Assembly (NCBI GenBank): GCA_009936825.1
Contig: JAACDV010000163.1
Location: 1 to 8,326, forward strand
Origin: Bacteroidota bacterium
GTDB lineage: Bacteria; Pseudomonadota; Alphaproteobacteria; Puniceispirillales; Puniceispirillaceae
Direction of reading: 5' to 3'
DNA: 8,326 nucleotides
In this document: piece by piece, positions 1 to 5,722 of the stretch
Layout: each line of letters starts with the position of its first letter
How positions within the stretch are numbered: the first letter of the stretch is position 1
The notes under the pieces: generated by a model
Told to the model about the DNA's origin: nothing
Database searches by the model: none
Seen by the model: the letters and a program-made list of their open reading frames with translations, nothing else
Translations under genes and position numbers: made by a program

Positions 1-58
1 CATCATTGTCGTTGCCCTTGTCAGGATCATTGTCGTTATTGATGTTCATTTCAGTCAT
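1..58 (-). CDS. N-terminal fragment of an unrecognised Asn/Asp-rich protein, running off the left edge
   Basis: On the minus strand an ATG at 58-56 opens a frame with no stop down to position 1. It reads M-T-E-M-N-I-N-N-D-N-D-P-D-K-G-N-D-N-D. The composition is hydrophilic and acidic, with N-D pairs repeated because a 12-bp string (2-13) recurs at 26-37. Such low-complexity N-termini occur in front of many unrelated domains, so no function can be given. A second in-frame ATG at 49-47 is an alternative start. Neither start has a convincing Shine-Dalgarno sequence; upstream is only an AT-rich 'aaaattagat'. The gene would be divergent from the carboxypeptidase gene and share the long intergenic region with it. 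Only 19 codons are visible, so this could still be a chance open frame. Confidence 0.4.
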   Translation of the reverse strand, partial: MTEMNINNDNDPDKGNDND

Positions 59-69
59 ATCTAATTTTG

Positions 70-126
70 CCGATGTCCAATTTAGCCCGATGTTCAATTT
101 AGCAATTCACCGATTGGCAATATAGC
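70..126. repeat. 17-bp repeats: two tandem copies plus a degenerate third
   Basis: Copy 1 (70-86) reads ccgatgtccaatttagc. Copy 2 (87-103) follows with no gap and differs at one base (c to t). After 6 bp, copy 3 (110-126) matches copy 2 at 13 of 17 positions and keeps the ccgat start, the central caat and the tagc end. The repeats begin 12 bp upstream of the possible leftward ATG at 58, so they sit where a promoter or operator for that gene would be. Possible explanations are repeated binding sites for a regulator or simple slippage duplications; I cannot distinguish these. Confidence 0.6.
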
Positions 127-499
127 TTACGCGATCATTTACCCTTCAGTTATTTTACGCCTTATATTGTTCTTGAAATAACCATCGAAATCAACTCTTG
201 GCCAAAATTTGAGCTTCTTATTATTGTCGGACGTCAAACAGCCCATGAATAGATATTGGCATTAAACGGGGCGGCAAAAAGGGTCAGAGGAGAAAAAAGT
301 TCGTCTGCGACAAAAAAACCTCTCAAAGGTTCCCTAATCTTGGTGATGATGCCCCACCGATCTCAATTTTTACCTTTTATTCACAGGTAAATAACGAATC
401 GAAAAGGCCCAAAGCATGTATTTAACCCGCTTTTCACCTTTAGAGACGGTTGAATCAAAAGCTAATGGCTTTATGATCTCATCTGGCCCGTACGAAATG
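127..499. other. AT-rich intergenic stretch without a convincing gene
   Basis: This stretch separates the leftward gene from the carboxypeptidase gene. It is AT-rich, with several A-runs (for example 275-279, 292-297 and 312-318) and only short open frames. The longest on the plus strand is a 52-codon frame (416-574) with no recognisable product, discussed in the findings. Short imperfect hairpins are present: a 6-bp stem with one G-T pair (340-345 with 355-360), followed after 6 bp by five Ts, and a 5-bp stem around 319-333. None is strong enough to call a terminator or an RNA. I saw no tRNA-like fold, no long inverted repeat and no insertion-sequence ends. Confidence 0.5.
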
Positions 500-528
500 T
501 TAGACAGAGATTTTGCTTTAAATATTAT
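500..528 (+). promoter_or_regulatory. Predicted sigma70-type promoter for the carboxypeptidase gene
   Basis: A -35-like TTAGAC (500-505) and a -10-like TATTAT (523-528) are separated by exactly 17 bp and face the carboxypeptidase gene. Each hexamer has one or two departures from TTGACA/TATAAT. Transcription would start near 535. That leaves a leader of about 50 nt if translation starts at 588, but only a few nt if it started at the upstream ATG at 540, so this site helps choose the start. It is predicted from the bases alone. Confidence 0.5.
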
Positions 529-587
529 ATGCCTTAAGTATGGAGTCATGGAGCTTTTTTTGTATGCTGCGTAATGTGAAGATTTTC

Positions 588-1910
588 ATGGCTCTACGTG
601 CCGCACGGCGCCGTCTGCGTGGGGCGGCGATGGCGTATTGGCATCTGATAATCATCTTCGCCGCCACTTTTGTAATATCTGCTTCGGCAATCCAGCCAGC
701 CAGTGCTGCAAAATATGCCGCCATCGTTATTGAAGAGCATTCTGGCAAAGTTTTATTTGCCCGCAACGCAGACACCGCGCGCTATCCGGCATCGCTGACC
801 AAAATCATGACGCTTTATCTTCTGTTTGAAGAACTCGAATCTGGCAGGCTCAAGATGAACTCAAAATTGACGGCATCGCGAACGGCGGCCGGCAGATCGC
901 CGTCAAAGCTGTATCTGAAAAATGGTCAGAAAATCACCGTCAAGGATGCAATTTTCGCGCTGATCACCAAATCGGCGAATGACGTGGCAACGGTGGTGGC
1001 GGAAAATCTGTCAGGCAGCGAGCGTGCGTTTGGTCAGCGCATGACGCGCAAGGCACGCGCCTTGGGGATGTCGCGGACAATTTTTCGCAATGCGTCCGGC
1101 CTGCCGCATTCAAAACAGCGTACAACCGCGCGCGACATGGCCAAACTTGCCACTGCTATCCGCCGAGATTTTCCGCAGTATTTTGAGCTTTTCTCGGTCC
1201 GGTCCTTCAACTGGAAGGGCCAGCGGTTCGGCAATCACAACAAGCTTCTGACCAAATATTCAGGCACTGACGGGATCAAGACCGGCTATATCAACGCCTC
1301 TGGATTTAATCTGGTGGCAACGGTTGAACGGCATGGGGTGCGGTTGATTGGCGTGGTGTTTGGCGGTCGGTCAAGCAAAAGCCGTGACTCGCACATGATG
1401 CAAATCCTCGATCAATCCTTCAAACGCGCGAAACCCGCCGAGATTCTACCGCAGCTCGCCTCGGCCCGCACCAAATCCAAGCCTAGCCTGCCAAAGACCC
1501 TGCCCGTGCCGCCGCCGCAACCGGGAACGCTTCCCGTTGCCCCGCCGCCGCGCAAAGTTAAACACCGCAGCATCGACGTTGCATTGGCAGGGGAATCTGG
1601 ATACCTGAATGCCAAACCGAAACCGCGAGCTGTACACAGCAGCGTTCTTACATCATGGAGCGTTCAGGTCGGCAGCTTTGCCCGGCGCGCCAATGCCCAC
1701 CGGGCAGCAGCGCAAGCGCGGCGCGTGGCAACCGAGGTTTTGGGGCGAACGCCGGCGCGCCTAACAATGGTCACGCGCGGCAATATTCCGTTATGGCGGG
1801 TACGGTTTCACAATTTGGACGAGAATCAGGCGCGGTCTGCCTGCGCCGTATTATTCGCCCAGGGTCGACCCTGCGTTGCGATTGAGGAAGCCGCCAGCCA
1901 GTCTGGCTAG
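588..1910 (+). CDS. Serine-type D-alanyl-D-alanine carboxypeptidase (PBP5/6, DacF-like) with C-terminal SPOR domain
   Basis: This is a periplasmic penicillin-binding protein of peptidase family S11, which removes the terminal D-Ala from peptidoglycan pentapeptides and so limits cross-linking. Numbered from 588 (440 aa), the three active-site motifs are intact: S-L-T-K with nucleophile Ser69 and Lys72, S-A-N at 129-131, and K-T-G at 231-233. The N-terminus is a Sec-type signal peptide: an Arg-rich start, the hydrophobic stretch HLIIIFAATFVISASA, and a likely cut after PASA near residue 40. After the catalytic domain comes a Pro-rich linker (about 295-325). A SPOR domain (about 356-432) then begins with SWSVQVGSF and would bind denuded septal glycan, which points to a role at the division site. 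It takes the place of the PBP5 C-terminal domain and amphipathic helix. ATGs at 540, 564 and 630 are alternative starts. I chose 588 because a weak GAAG ribosome site lies 6 nt upstream, the signal peptide is well formed, and the predicted promoter leaves too little leader for 540. The stop is TAG, 10 bp from the convergent GFA gene. Confidence 0.93.
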   Translation: MALRAARRRLRGAAMAYWHLIIIFAATFVISASAIQPASAAKYAAIVIEEHSGKVLFARNADTARYPASLTKIMTLYLLFEELESGRLKMNSKLTASRTAAGRSPSKLYLKNGQKITVKDAIFALITKSANDVATVVAENLSGSERAFGQRMTRKARALGMSRTIFRNASGLPHSKQRTTARDMAKLATAIRRDFPQYFELFSVRSFNWKGQRFGNHNKLLTKYSGTDGIKTGYINASGFNLVATVERHGVRLIGVVFGGRSSKSRDSHMMQILDQSFKRAKPAEILPQLASARTKSKPSLPKTLPVPPPQPGTLPVAPPPRKVKHRSIDVALAGESGYLNAKPKPRAVHSSVLTSWSVQVGSFARRANAHRAAAQARRVATEVLGRTPARLTMVTRGNIPLWRVRFHNLDENQARSACAVLFAQGRPCVAIEEAASQSG

Positions 1911-1920
1911 GGTGATGACC

Positions 1921-2367
1921 TTATTCTCTCCTGCCCAATGGGTCATATTTTATCTGGTCGTCCAGATGTGGCAGGTCCGGTCCGGGCGGCCCCCATTTCG
2001 GGTGGCTATCAGCAAAAATCTGCCCCGATACCCGCAGCGCGTTGCTGTCATCTAGCGCCCCGGCCGCAACACTCAGCATTGGCCTATTCATAATTTTATA
2101 CAGCATGTTGGCACCGCATTTCTCGCAAAACCCGCGCTGTGCCCAACTTGAACTGGCGTACCAGCGCGGGCGCGCCTTGCTCAAAAATTCAAAATTGTCC
2201 TCAGGAACCGCGGTAGCGCTCCAGCTGCTGCCGGTCAGCCGGCGGCAATCATAACAATGGCAGACGACAATCTGGCGCATTGGCCCCTGCACGCTAAAGC
2301 GAATGGCGCCGCAATGACACCCACCTTCAAACTGCATACCCTCGGTTTCTGGAACAAGCTTATGCAT
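1921..2367 (-). CDS. GFA-family (glutathione-dependent formaldehyde-activating-like) zinc-binding protein
   Basis: This 148-aa cytoplasmic protein carries the full cysteine signature of the GFA/CENP-V family. G-G-C-H-C-G-A holds Cys17 and Cys19, C-H-C-Y-D-C-R holds Cys36, Cys38 and Cys41, and F-C-E-K-C-G-A holds Cys81 and Cys84. In the founding Gfa enzyme these residues bind a structural and a catalytic zinc, and formation of S-hydroxymethylglutathione was proposed. Most family members have no proven substrate, so the family call is firm and the reaction is not. The length is normal for the family. The ATG at 2367 is preceded at 5 nt by a strong GGGGAG ribosome site, which favours it over the internal ATG at 2337. 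The gene lies downstream of the imuA-imuB-dnaE2 operon on the same strand but behind a predicted terminator, so it probably has its own promoter or is reached only by read-through. Nothing links it functionally to mutagenesis. Confidence 0.9.
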   Translation of the reverse strand: MHKLVPETEGMQFEGGCHCGAIRFSVQGPMRQIVVCHCYDCRRLTGSSWSATAVPEDNFEFLSKARPRWYASSSWAQRGFCEKCGANMLYKIMNRPMLSVAAGALDDSNALRVSGQIFADSHPKWGPPGPDLPHLDDQIKYDPLGRRE

Positions 2368-2420
2368 AGCTACTCCCCTGATGCCGTTATTTGACGCAGA
2401 CTGATTTTCACCCTATGCGC

Positions 2421-2448
2421 AAAAACCATTTGGGCAAAATCCAAATGG
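2421..2448 (-). terminator. Predicted intrinsic terminator of the imuA-imuB-dnaE2 operon
   Basis: CCATTTGG (2426-2433) and CCAAATGG (2441-2448) form a perfect 8-bp stem with a 7-nt loop. Read on the minus strand, the stem is followed at once by five Ts (complement of 2421-2425). It lies 38 bp past the dnaE2 stop codon and about 55 bp before the GFA start. The stem has only moderate GC content, so termination may be partial. On the plus strand the stem is not followed by a T-run, so it is not a terminator in that direction. Confidence 0.6.
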
Positions 2449-2485
2449 ATAAAATATCTTTGGTGAAATTATTTTGGGGAGGGCC

Positions 2486-3049
2486 TTATCGAAAATCTCG
2501 GCTGCGCATTCTTGTACCGCGGCGATTGCGGCCAGCCTCTTCATCCAGATGCCGCAAAAATCCGTTCAAATTAAACAACGATTCCGCCACAAAATGTAAC
2601 ACTGATTTTTCGCGCTGAATGCGACCAACGACGCCCAGAATCTGTGATTGAAGCATCGCATCCCGATATGTTTCGGTCAGTTTCGGCCAGATGATGACAT
2701 TCAACGAATAAAGCCCTGCCTCAAGGGTCACAAACACCGTTCCCTTGGCCGTACCCGGGCGTTGGCGCATAGTTACCAGCCCGGCCAACCGCATCCGCAG
2801 ACCATTTTGCGCCTGCTCGGCCGCCGCACAATTCTGCCAGCCCGCTGCCGCCAATGGCCGCTCCAGCAACGTGATCGGATGCGCTTTCAAAGACAGACCC
2901 AGACTACGATAATCGGCTGCCACCTCTTCCCCGTCGCCAGCCACCGGTAGTGCCACCGGATCTTCAAGGCCGGCAAGATCGTGATGGCGCCGTGTGGCAT
3001 GCTCAAACAGCGGCAATTCATGCCAACGCTGCTTGGCAAGCGCGCGCAC
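2486..3049 (-). CDS. dnaE2: DnaE2 C-terminal part (OB-fold region), separated from the main frame by a TGA codon
   Basis: This frame continues exactly in phase after the TGA at 3058-3056, first reading W-D and then a GTG at 3049. It is plainly the rest of DnaE2: V-R-A-L, L-P-L-F, A-D-Y-R-S-L-G-L-S-L-K-A-H-P-I, the OB-fold segment R-L-A-G-L-V-T-M-R-Q-R-P-G-T-A-K-G, W-P-K-L, G-R-I-Q-R-E, and the family's terminal R-S-R-D-F. With the upstream part the total would be 1,078 residues, the usual size of DnaE2. The OB-fold is expected to contact the single-stranded template. The usual acidic D-E-T-G turn after T-L-E is missing and reads A-G-L-Y instead (fragment residues 111-114). The fragment would be made separately only by restart at the GTG 6 nt after the stop, and no clear ribosome site is seen. 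I think it is either a dead remnant or, if the TGA is a sequence error, the normal C-terminus. The stop is TAA. Confidence 0.8.
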   Translation of the reverse strand: MRALAKQRWHELPLFEHATRRHHDLAGLEDPVALPVAGDGEEVAADYRSLGLSLKAHPITLLERPLAAAGWQNCAAAEQAQNGLRMRLAGLVTMRQRPGTAKGTVFVTLEAGLYSLNVIIWPKLTETYRDAMLQSQILGVVGRIQREKSVLHFVAESLFNLNGFLRHLDEEAGRNRRGTRMRSRDFR

Positions 3050-3055
3050 ATCCCA

Positions 3056-3058
3056 TCA
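3056..3058 (-). other. dnaE2: In-frame TGA interrupting dnaE2
   Basis: The minus strand reads CGG-CGG-CAA-GCA-TGA-TGG-GAT-GTG-CGC. DnaE2 relatives have R-R-x-A-L-W-x-V-R/K here, so the TGA replaces a leucine codon and the reading frame is unchanged on both sides. A single T-to-G change from TTA would be enough. TGA is the ordinary stop of the neighbouring imuB and TGG codes Trp throughout, so genome-wide recoding of TGA is unlikely. Selenocysteine is unlikely because the expected residue is leucine. A real nonsense mutation or a base-call error are the simplest explanations. Confidence 0.85.
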
Positions 3059-5722
3059 TGCTTGCCGCCGGTTCAAGCCCAGACTGGTAAAACCATCCGC
3101 CGCCGCAATCGCCTCCAACGCACGGGCCGAAACATCGGCGCGGCGCATAATATCGGCAAGACTGGTATAGGCAGGCTGGCGGCTGGCGGCAATCCGCTCG
3201 CCCTCACCGCTGGCCAGCCCTTTAACCAACCGCAGCCCCAACCGTAAGGCGTGCCGGCTGTCCGGATGATCAGGATCAGATTCCAGCGTACTATTCCAAT
3301 CAGAATGAGAGACATCGGTAGGGCGAATGGTGATGCCGCTTCGCCGCGCTTCGGCAACCAGCTGTGAAGGCGCATAAAACCCCATCGGCTGGGCGTTTAA
3401 CAGTGCGCAGATAAACACATCGGGATAATGCCTTTTGATCCAGGCCGAGACATAAACCAGCAACGCAAAACTAGCCGCGTGCGATTCCGGAAACCCATAG
3501 GTACCAAAGCCTTCGATCTGACGAAAACACCGCATGGCAAATTCCGCATCATAGCCGCGCTCAATCATGCCGTTGATCATCTTGTCGTGAAACTTGGCAA
3601 CGTCACCATGCTTTTTAAAGGTCGCCATGGCGCGGCGAAGTTGATCTGCCTCACTGCCGGTAAACCCCGCCCCAACAATGGCAATCTGCATCGCCTGTTC
3701 TTGAAAAAGCGGTATGCCAAGGGTGCGCTCCAGCACTTTTCGAAGGTCATCGGATGGATATGTGACCTTTTCCAACCCGGCACGACGGCGCAAATAAGGA
3801 TGCACCATATCGCCTTGAATCGGGCCCGGACGTACAATCGCCACTTGCACGACCAGATCATGGAAACAGCGTGGTTGCAGACGCGGCAGCATTGACATCT
3901 GAGCGCGCGATTCCACCTGAAACACGCCAACCGAGCGGCCCTCGCATAGCATGTCATAGGTTGATGCGTCTTCGGGCGGCACCGACGCCAACGTCAATGA
4001 CCGGTTATAGTGCTGGCGCAACAACCCAAAGGCGCCACGAATACAGCTGAGCATCCCAAGCGCCAGAACATCGACCTTCAAAAGACCAAGCGCATCAAGA
4101 TCATCCTTGTCCCATTCGATAACGGTGCGACCTTCCATCGCCGCCGGACTGATCGGACACAGATGATCCAGCCTGCCGCGGGTGATAACAAAACCACCAA
4201 CATGCTGCGATAAATGTCGCGGAAAACTCTGAATATCGGCTACCAAACGGCGCACCAAAGCAATTCGTCGGTCAGCCGGATTTATTCCAACCGCGCGCAA
4301 CGCGGCATCATCTGGCCCGCCATCACGCCCCCAGCTTTGCCCCGACAGCACAGTTTGCACATCACTGCTAAGGCCAAACACTTTGGCAACTTCACGAAGC
4401 GCACTGCGCGGGCGATAGCTGATCACCGCCGCCGTCAATCCAGCTCGGGTGCGGCCATATTTGGCATAGATATACTGGATCACCTCTGCACGGCGCTCAT
4501 GCTCAAAATCAACATCTATATCGGGAGGCTCACCGCGCGCCTCGCTGATAAAACGTTCAAATAACGGTTGTGATCGCGCCGGATCAACCATGGTAATACC
4601 AAGACAATAACAAACTGCCGAATTGGCCGCCGAGCCGCGCCCCTGACACAAAATGCTGCGGCTGCGGGCAAAGCGAACAATGTCAAACACCGTCAGAAAA
4701 TAAGGGGCAAATTTCAACTTGGCGATCAGTATCAGTTCGCGCTTCAGACAGTGTTCAACTTGATCGGGGATGCCGTCCGGATACCGATCCCGCGCGCCGC
4801 TCCATGTCTGATATTCCAGCTCAGCCATCGCATCACGCCCGCCAGGTGATACCTCATCAGGATATTCATAGGACAGATCGTCCATGGCAAATTTACACGA
4901 ATCCGCCAGCTCATCAGCATGCCTCAACGCCTGCGGCCAGTGCCGCCAGCGCCGCGCCATTTCTTCGGGAGTCAAAATGTGGCGTTCAGCATTGCGCGAC
5001 ACCAGATTACCCGCCACATCAAGGCGCGTTTTCAGACGGATACAGGTCAGCACATCGGCCAATGGACGCCGCGCCGGAACATTATAAAGCGCATCACCAA
5101 CCGCCGTCAGCGGCAGATCATGCGCCGCCGCCATGTCAGCAAGAAGCGCCAGCCGCGCATCATCGCCGCCATCACGATAAAGCGCCGCACCCGCAAAAAC
5201 GGGACCCGCAACCAAATCACAAATTCGGCCAAGCTGCGCTGTATATCCGGCATCGGGATGCATCGGCGGTATAACCAGAAAGACGGTGGTGTCGGTCAAT
5301 CGCGCCAGATCGGTAAGATGCAGAATAGGAGCCGCCTTGCTGCCGCGCATATTGGCCTCGCTCAGCATCACTGATAAGGCCTCGTACCCCTGCCGATTAA
5401 CCGGATGGGCAATAATGTCAGGACCATCAGCCGGTCGCAGCCGCACACCGACCACCAGTTTAATTCCGGCTTCACGCGCAGCAACATGCGCCCGCACAAT
5501 TCCAGCCAGCGAATTAACATCAGCAATGCCGATTGCCTGCCAGCCTAACGCCGCCGCAGTTTCGACCATTTCATGCGGGTGCGCCGCCCCGGCCAGGAAG
5601 GTGAAATTGCTATAACATCCCAATAACGCCGAAGCCGGGCTGCTGGCCAATAACGCCGAGGCCGAACTGCTGGCCTGATGTAGTGCGGGCCCCATCAGGC
5701 AAAAAACCCGTGCAAGAACCAT
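3056..5722 (-). CDS. dnaE2: Error-prone DNA polymerase DnaE2 (ImuC), interrupted before the OB-fold
   Basis: This is a C-family polymerase alpha subunit of the DnaE2 type, the catalytic polymerase of the ImuA-ImuB-DnaE2 translesion synthesis complex. The 888 residues before the TGA include an N-terminal PHP domain opening with N-F-T-F-L-A-G-A-A-H-P (about 39-49), then G-R-G-S-A-A-N-S (361-368). The palm cluster P-D-I-D-V-D-F contains Asp401, Asp403 and Asp405, and the third catalytic Asp is in L-L-K-V-D-V-L-A-L-G (Asp551). F-Q-V-E-S-R, R-P-G-P-I-Q-G-D and F-P-E-S-H-A-A-S-F-A follow, then the helix-hairpin-helix region near 855-888. The polymerase core is therefore complete, and the OB-fold and tail are cut off. 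I kept the ATG at 5722 because a strong GAGGAG site lies 5 nt upstream. It overlaps imuB by 28 bp. An ATG at 5695 overlaps the imuB stop as TGATG and is a credible alternative. The first 36 residues are an extra Ala/Ser-rich leader containing a 9-residue duplication. Confidence 0.92.
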   Translation of the reverse strand: MVLARVFCLMGPALHQASSSASALLASSPASALLGCYSNFTFLAGAAHPHEMVETAAALGWQAIGIADVNSLAGIVRAHVAAREAGIKLVVGVRLRPADGPDIIAHPVNRQGYEALSVMLSEANMRGSKAAPILHLTDLARLTDTTVFLVIPPMHPDAGYTAQLGRICDLVAGPVFAGAALYRDGGDDARLALLADMAAAHDLPLTAVGDALYNVPARRPLADVLTCIRLKTRLDVAGNLVSRNAERHILTPEEMARRWRHWPQALRHADELADSCKFAMDDLSYEYPDEVSPGGRDAMAELEYQTWSGARDRYPDGIPDQVEHCLKRELILIAKLKFAPYFLTVFDIVRFARSRSILCQGRGSAANSAVCYCLGITMVDPARSQPLFERFISEARGEPPDIDVDFEHERRAEVIQYIYAKYGRTRAGLTAAVISYRPRSALREVAKVFGLSSDVQTVLSGQSWGRDGGPDDAALRAVGINPADRRIALVRRLVADIQSFPRHLSQHVGGFVITRGRLDHLCPISPAAMEGRTVIEWDKDDLDALGLLKVDVLALGMLSCIRGAFGLLRQHYNRSLTLASVPPEDASTYDMLCEGRSVGVFQVESRAQMSMLPRLQPRCFHDLVVQVAIVRPGPIQGDMVHPYLRRRAGLEKVTYPSDDLRKVLERTLGIPLFQEQAMQIAIVGAGFTGSEADQLRRAMATFKKHGDVAKFHDKMINGMIERGYDAEFAMRCFRQIEGFGTYGFPESHAASFALLVYVSAWIKRHYPDVFICALLNAQPMGFYAPSQLVAEARRSGITIRPTDVSHSDWNSTLESDPDHPDSRHALRLGLRLVKGLASGEGERIAASRQPAYTSLADIMRRADVSARALEAIAAADGFTSLGLNRRQA
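5621..5674. repeat. 27-bp tandem duplication in the 5' end of dnaE2
   Basis: Positions 5621-5647 and 5648-5674 are directly adjacent 27-bp copies that match at 24 of 27 positions. Each starts caataacgccga and ends ctgctggc. Read leftward in the dnaE2 frame they give two 9-residue blocks, S-S-A-S-A-L-L-A-S and S-P-A-S-A-L-L-G-C, just before the conserved start of the PHP domain. The duplication keeps the frame and lengthens a non-conserved leader, so it should be tolerated by the enzyme. Confidence 0.8.

Noticed and set aside
340..371. Hairpin with downstream Ts resembling a terminator or small RNA end
   Set aside because: The stem has 6 bp including a G-T pair, the T-run starts 6 nt after it, and no upstream transcript is evident.
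1896..1908. AGCCA-GTC-TGGCT hairpin at the end of the carboxypeptidase gene as a terminator
   Set aside because: The stem is only 5 bp and no T-run follows on either strand.
4919..5374. Long plus-strand frames opposite dnaE2 (also 3428-3895, 4214-4564 and 4804-5274)
   Set aside because: They lie antisense to well-conserved DnaE2 coding sequence and have the Arg/His/Gln-rich make-up typical of reverse-strand shadows.
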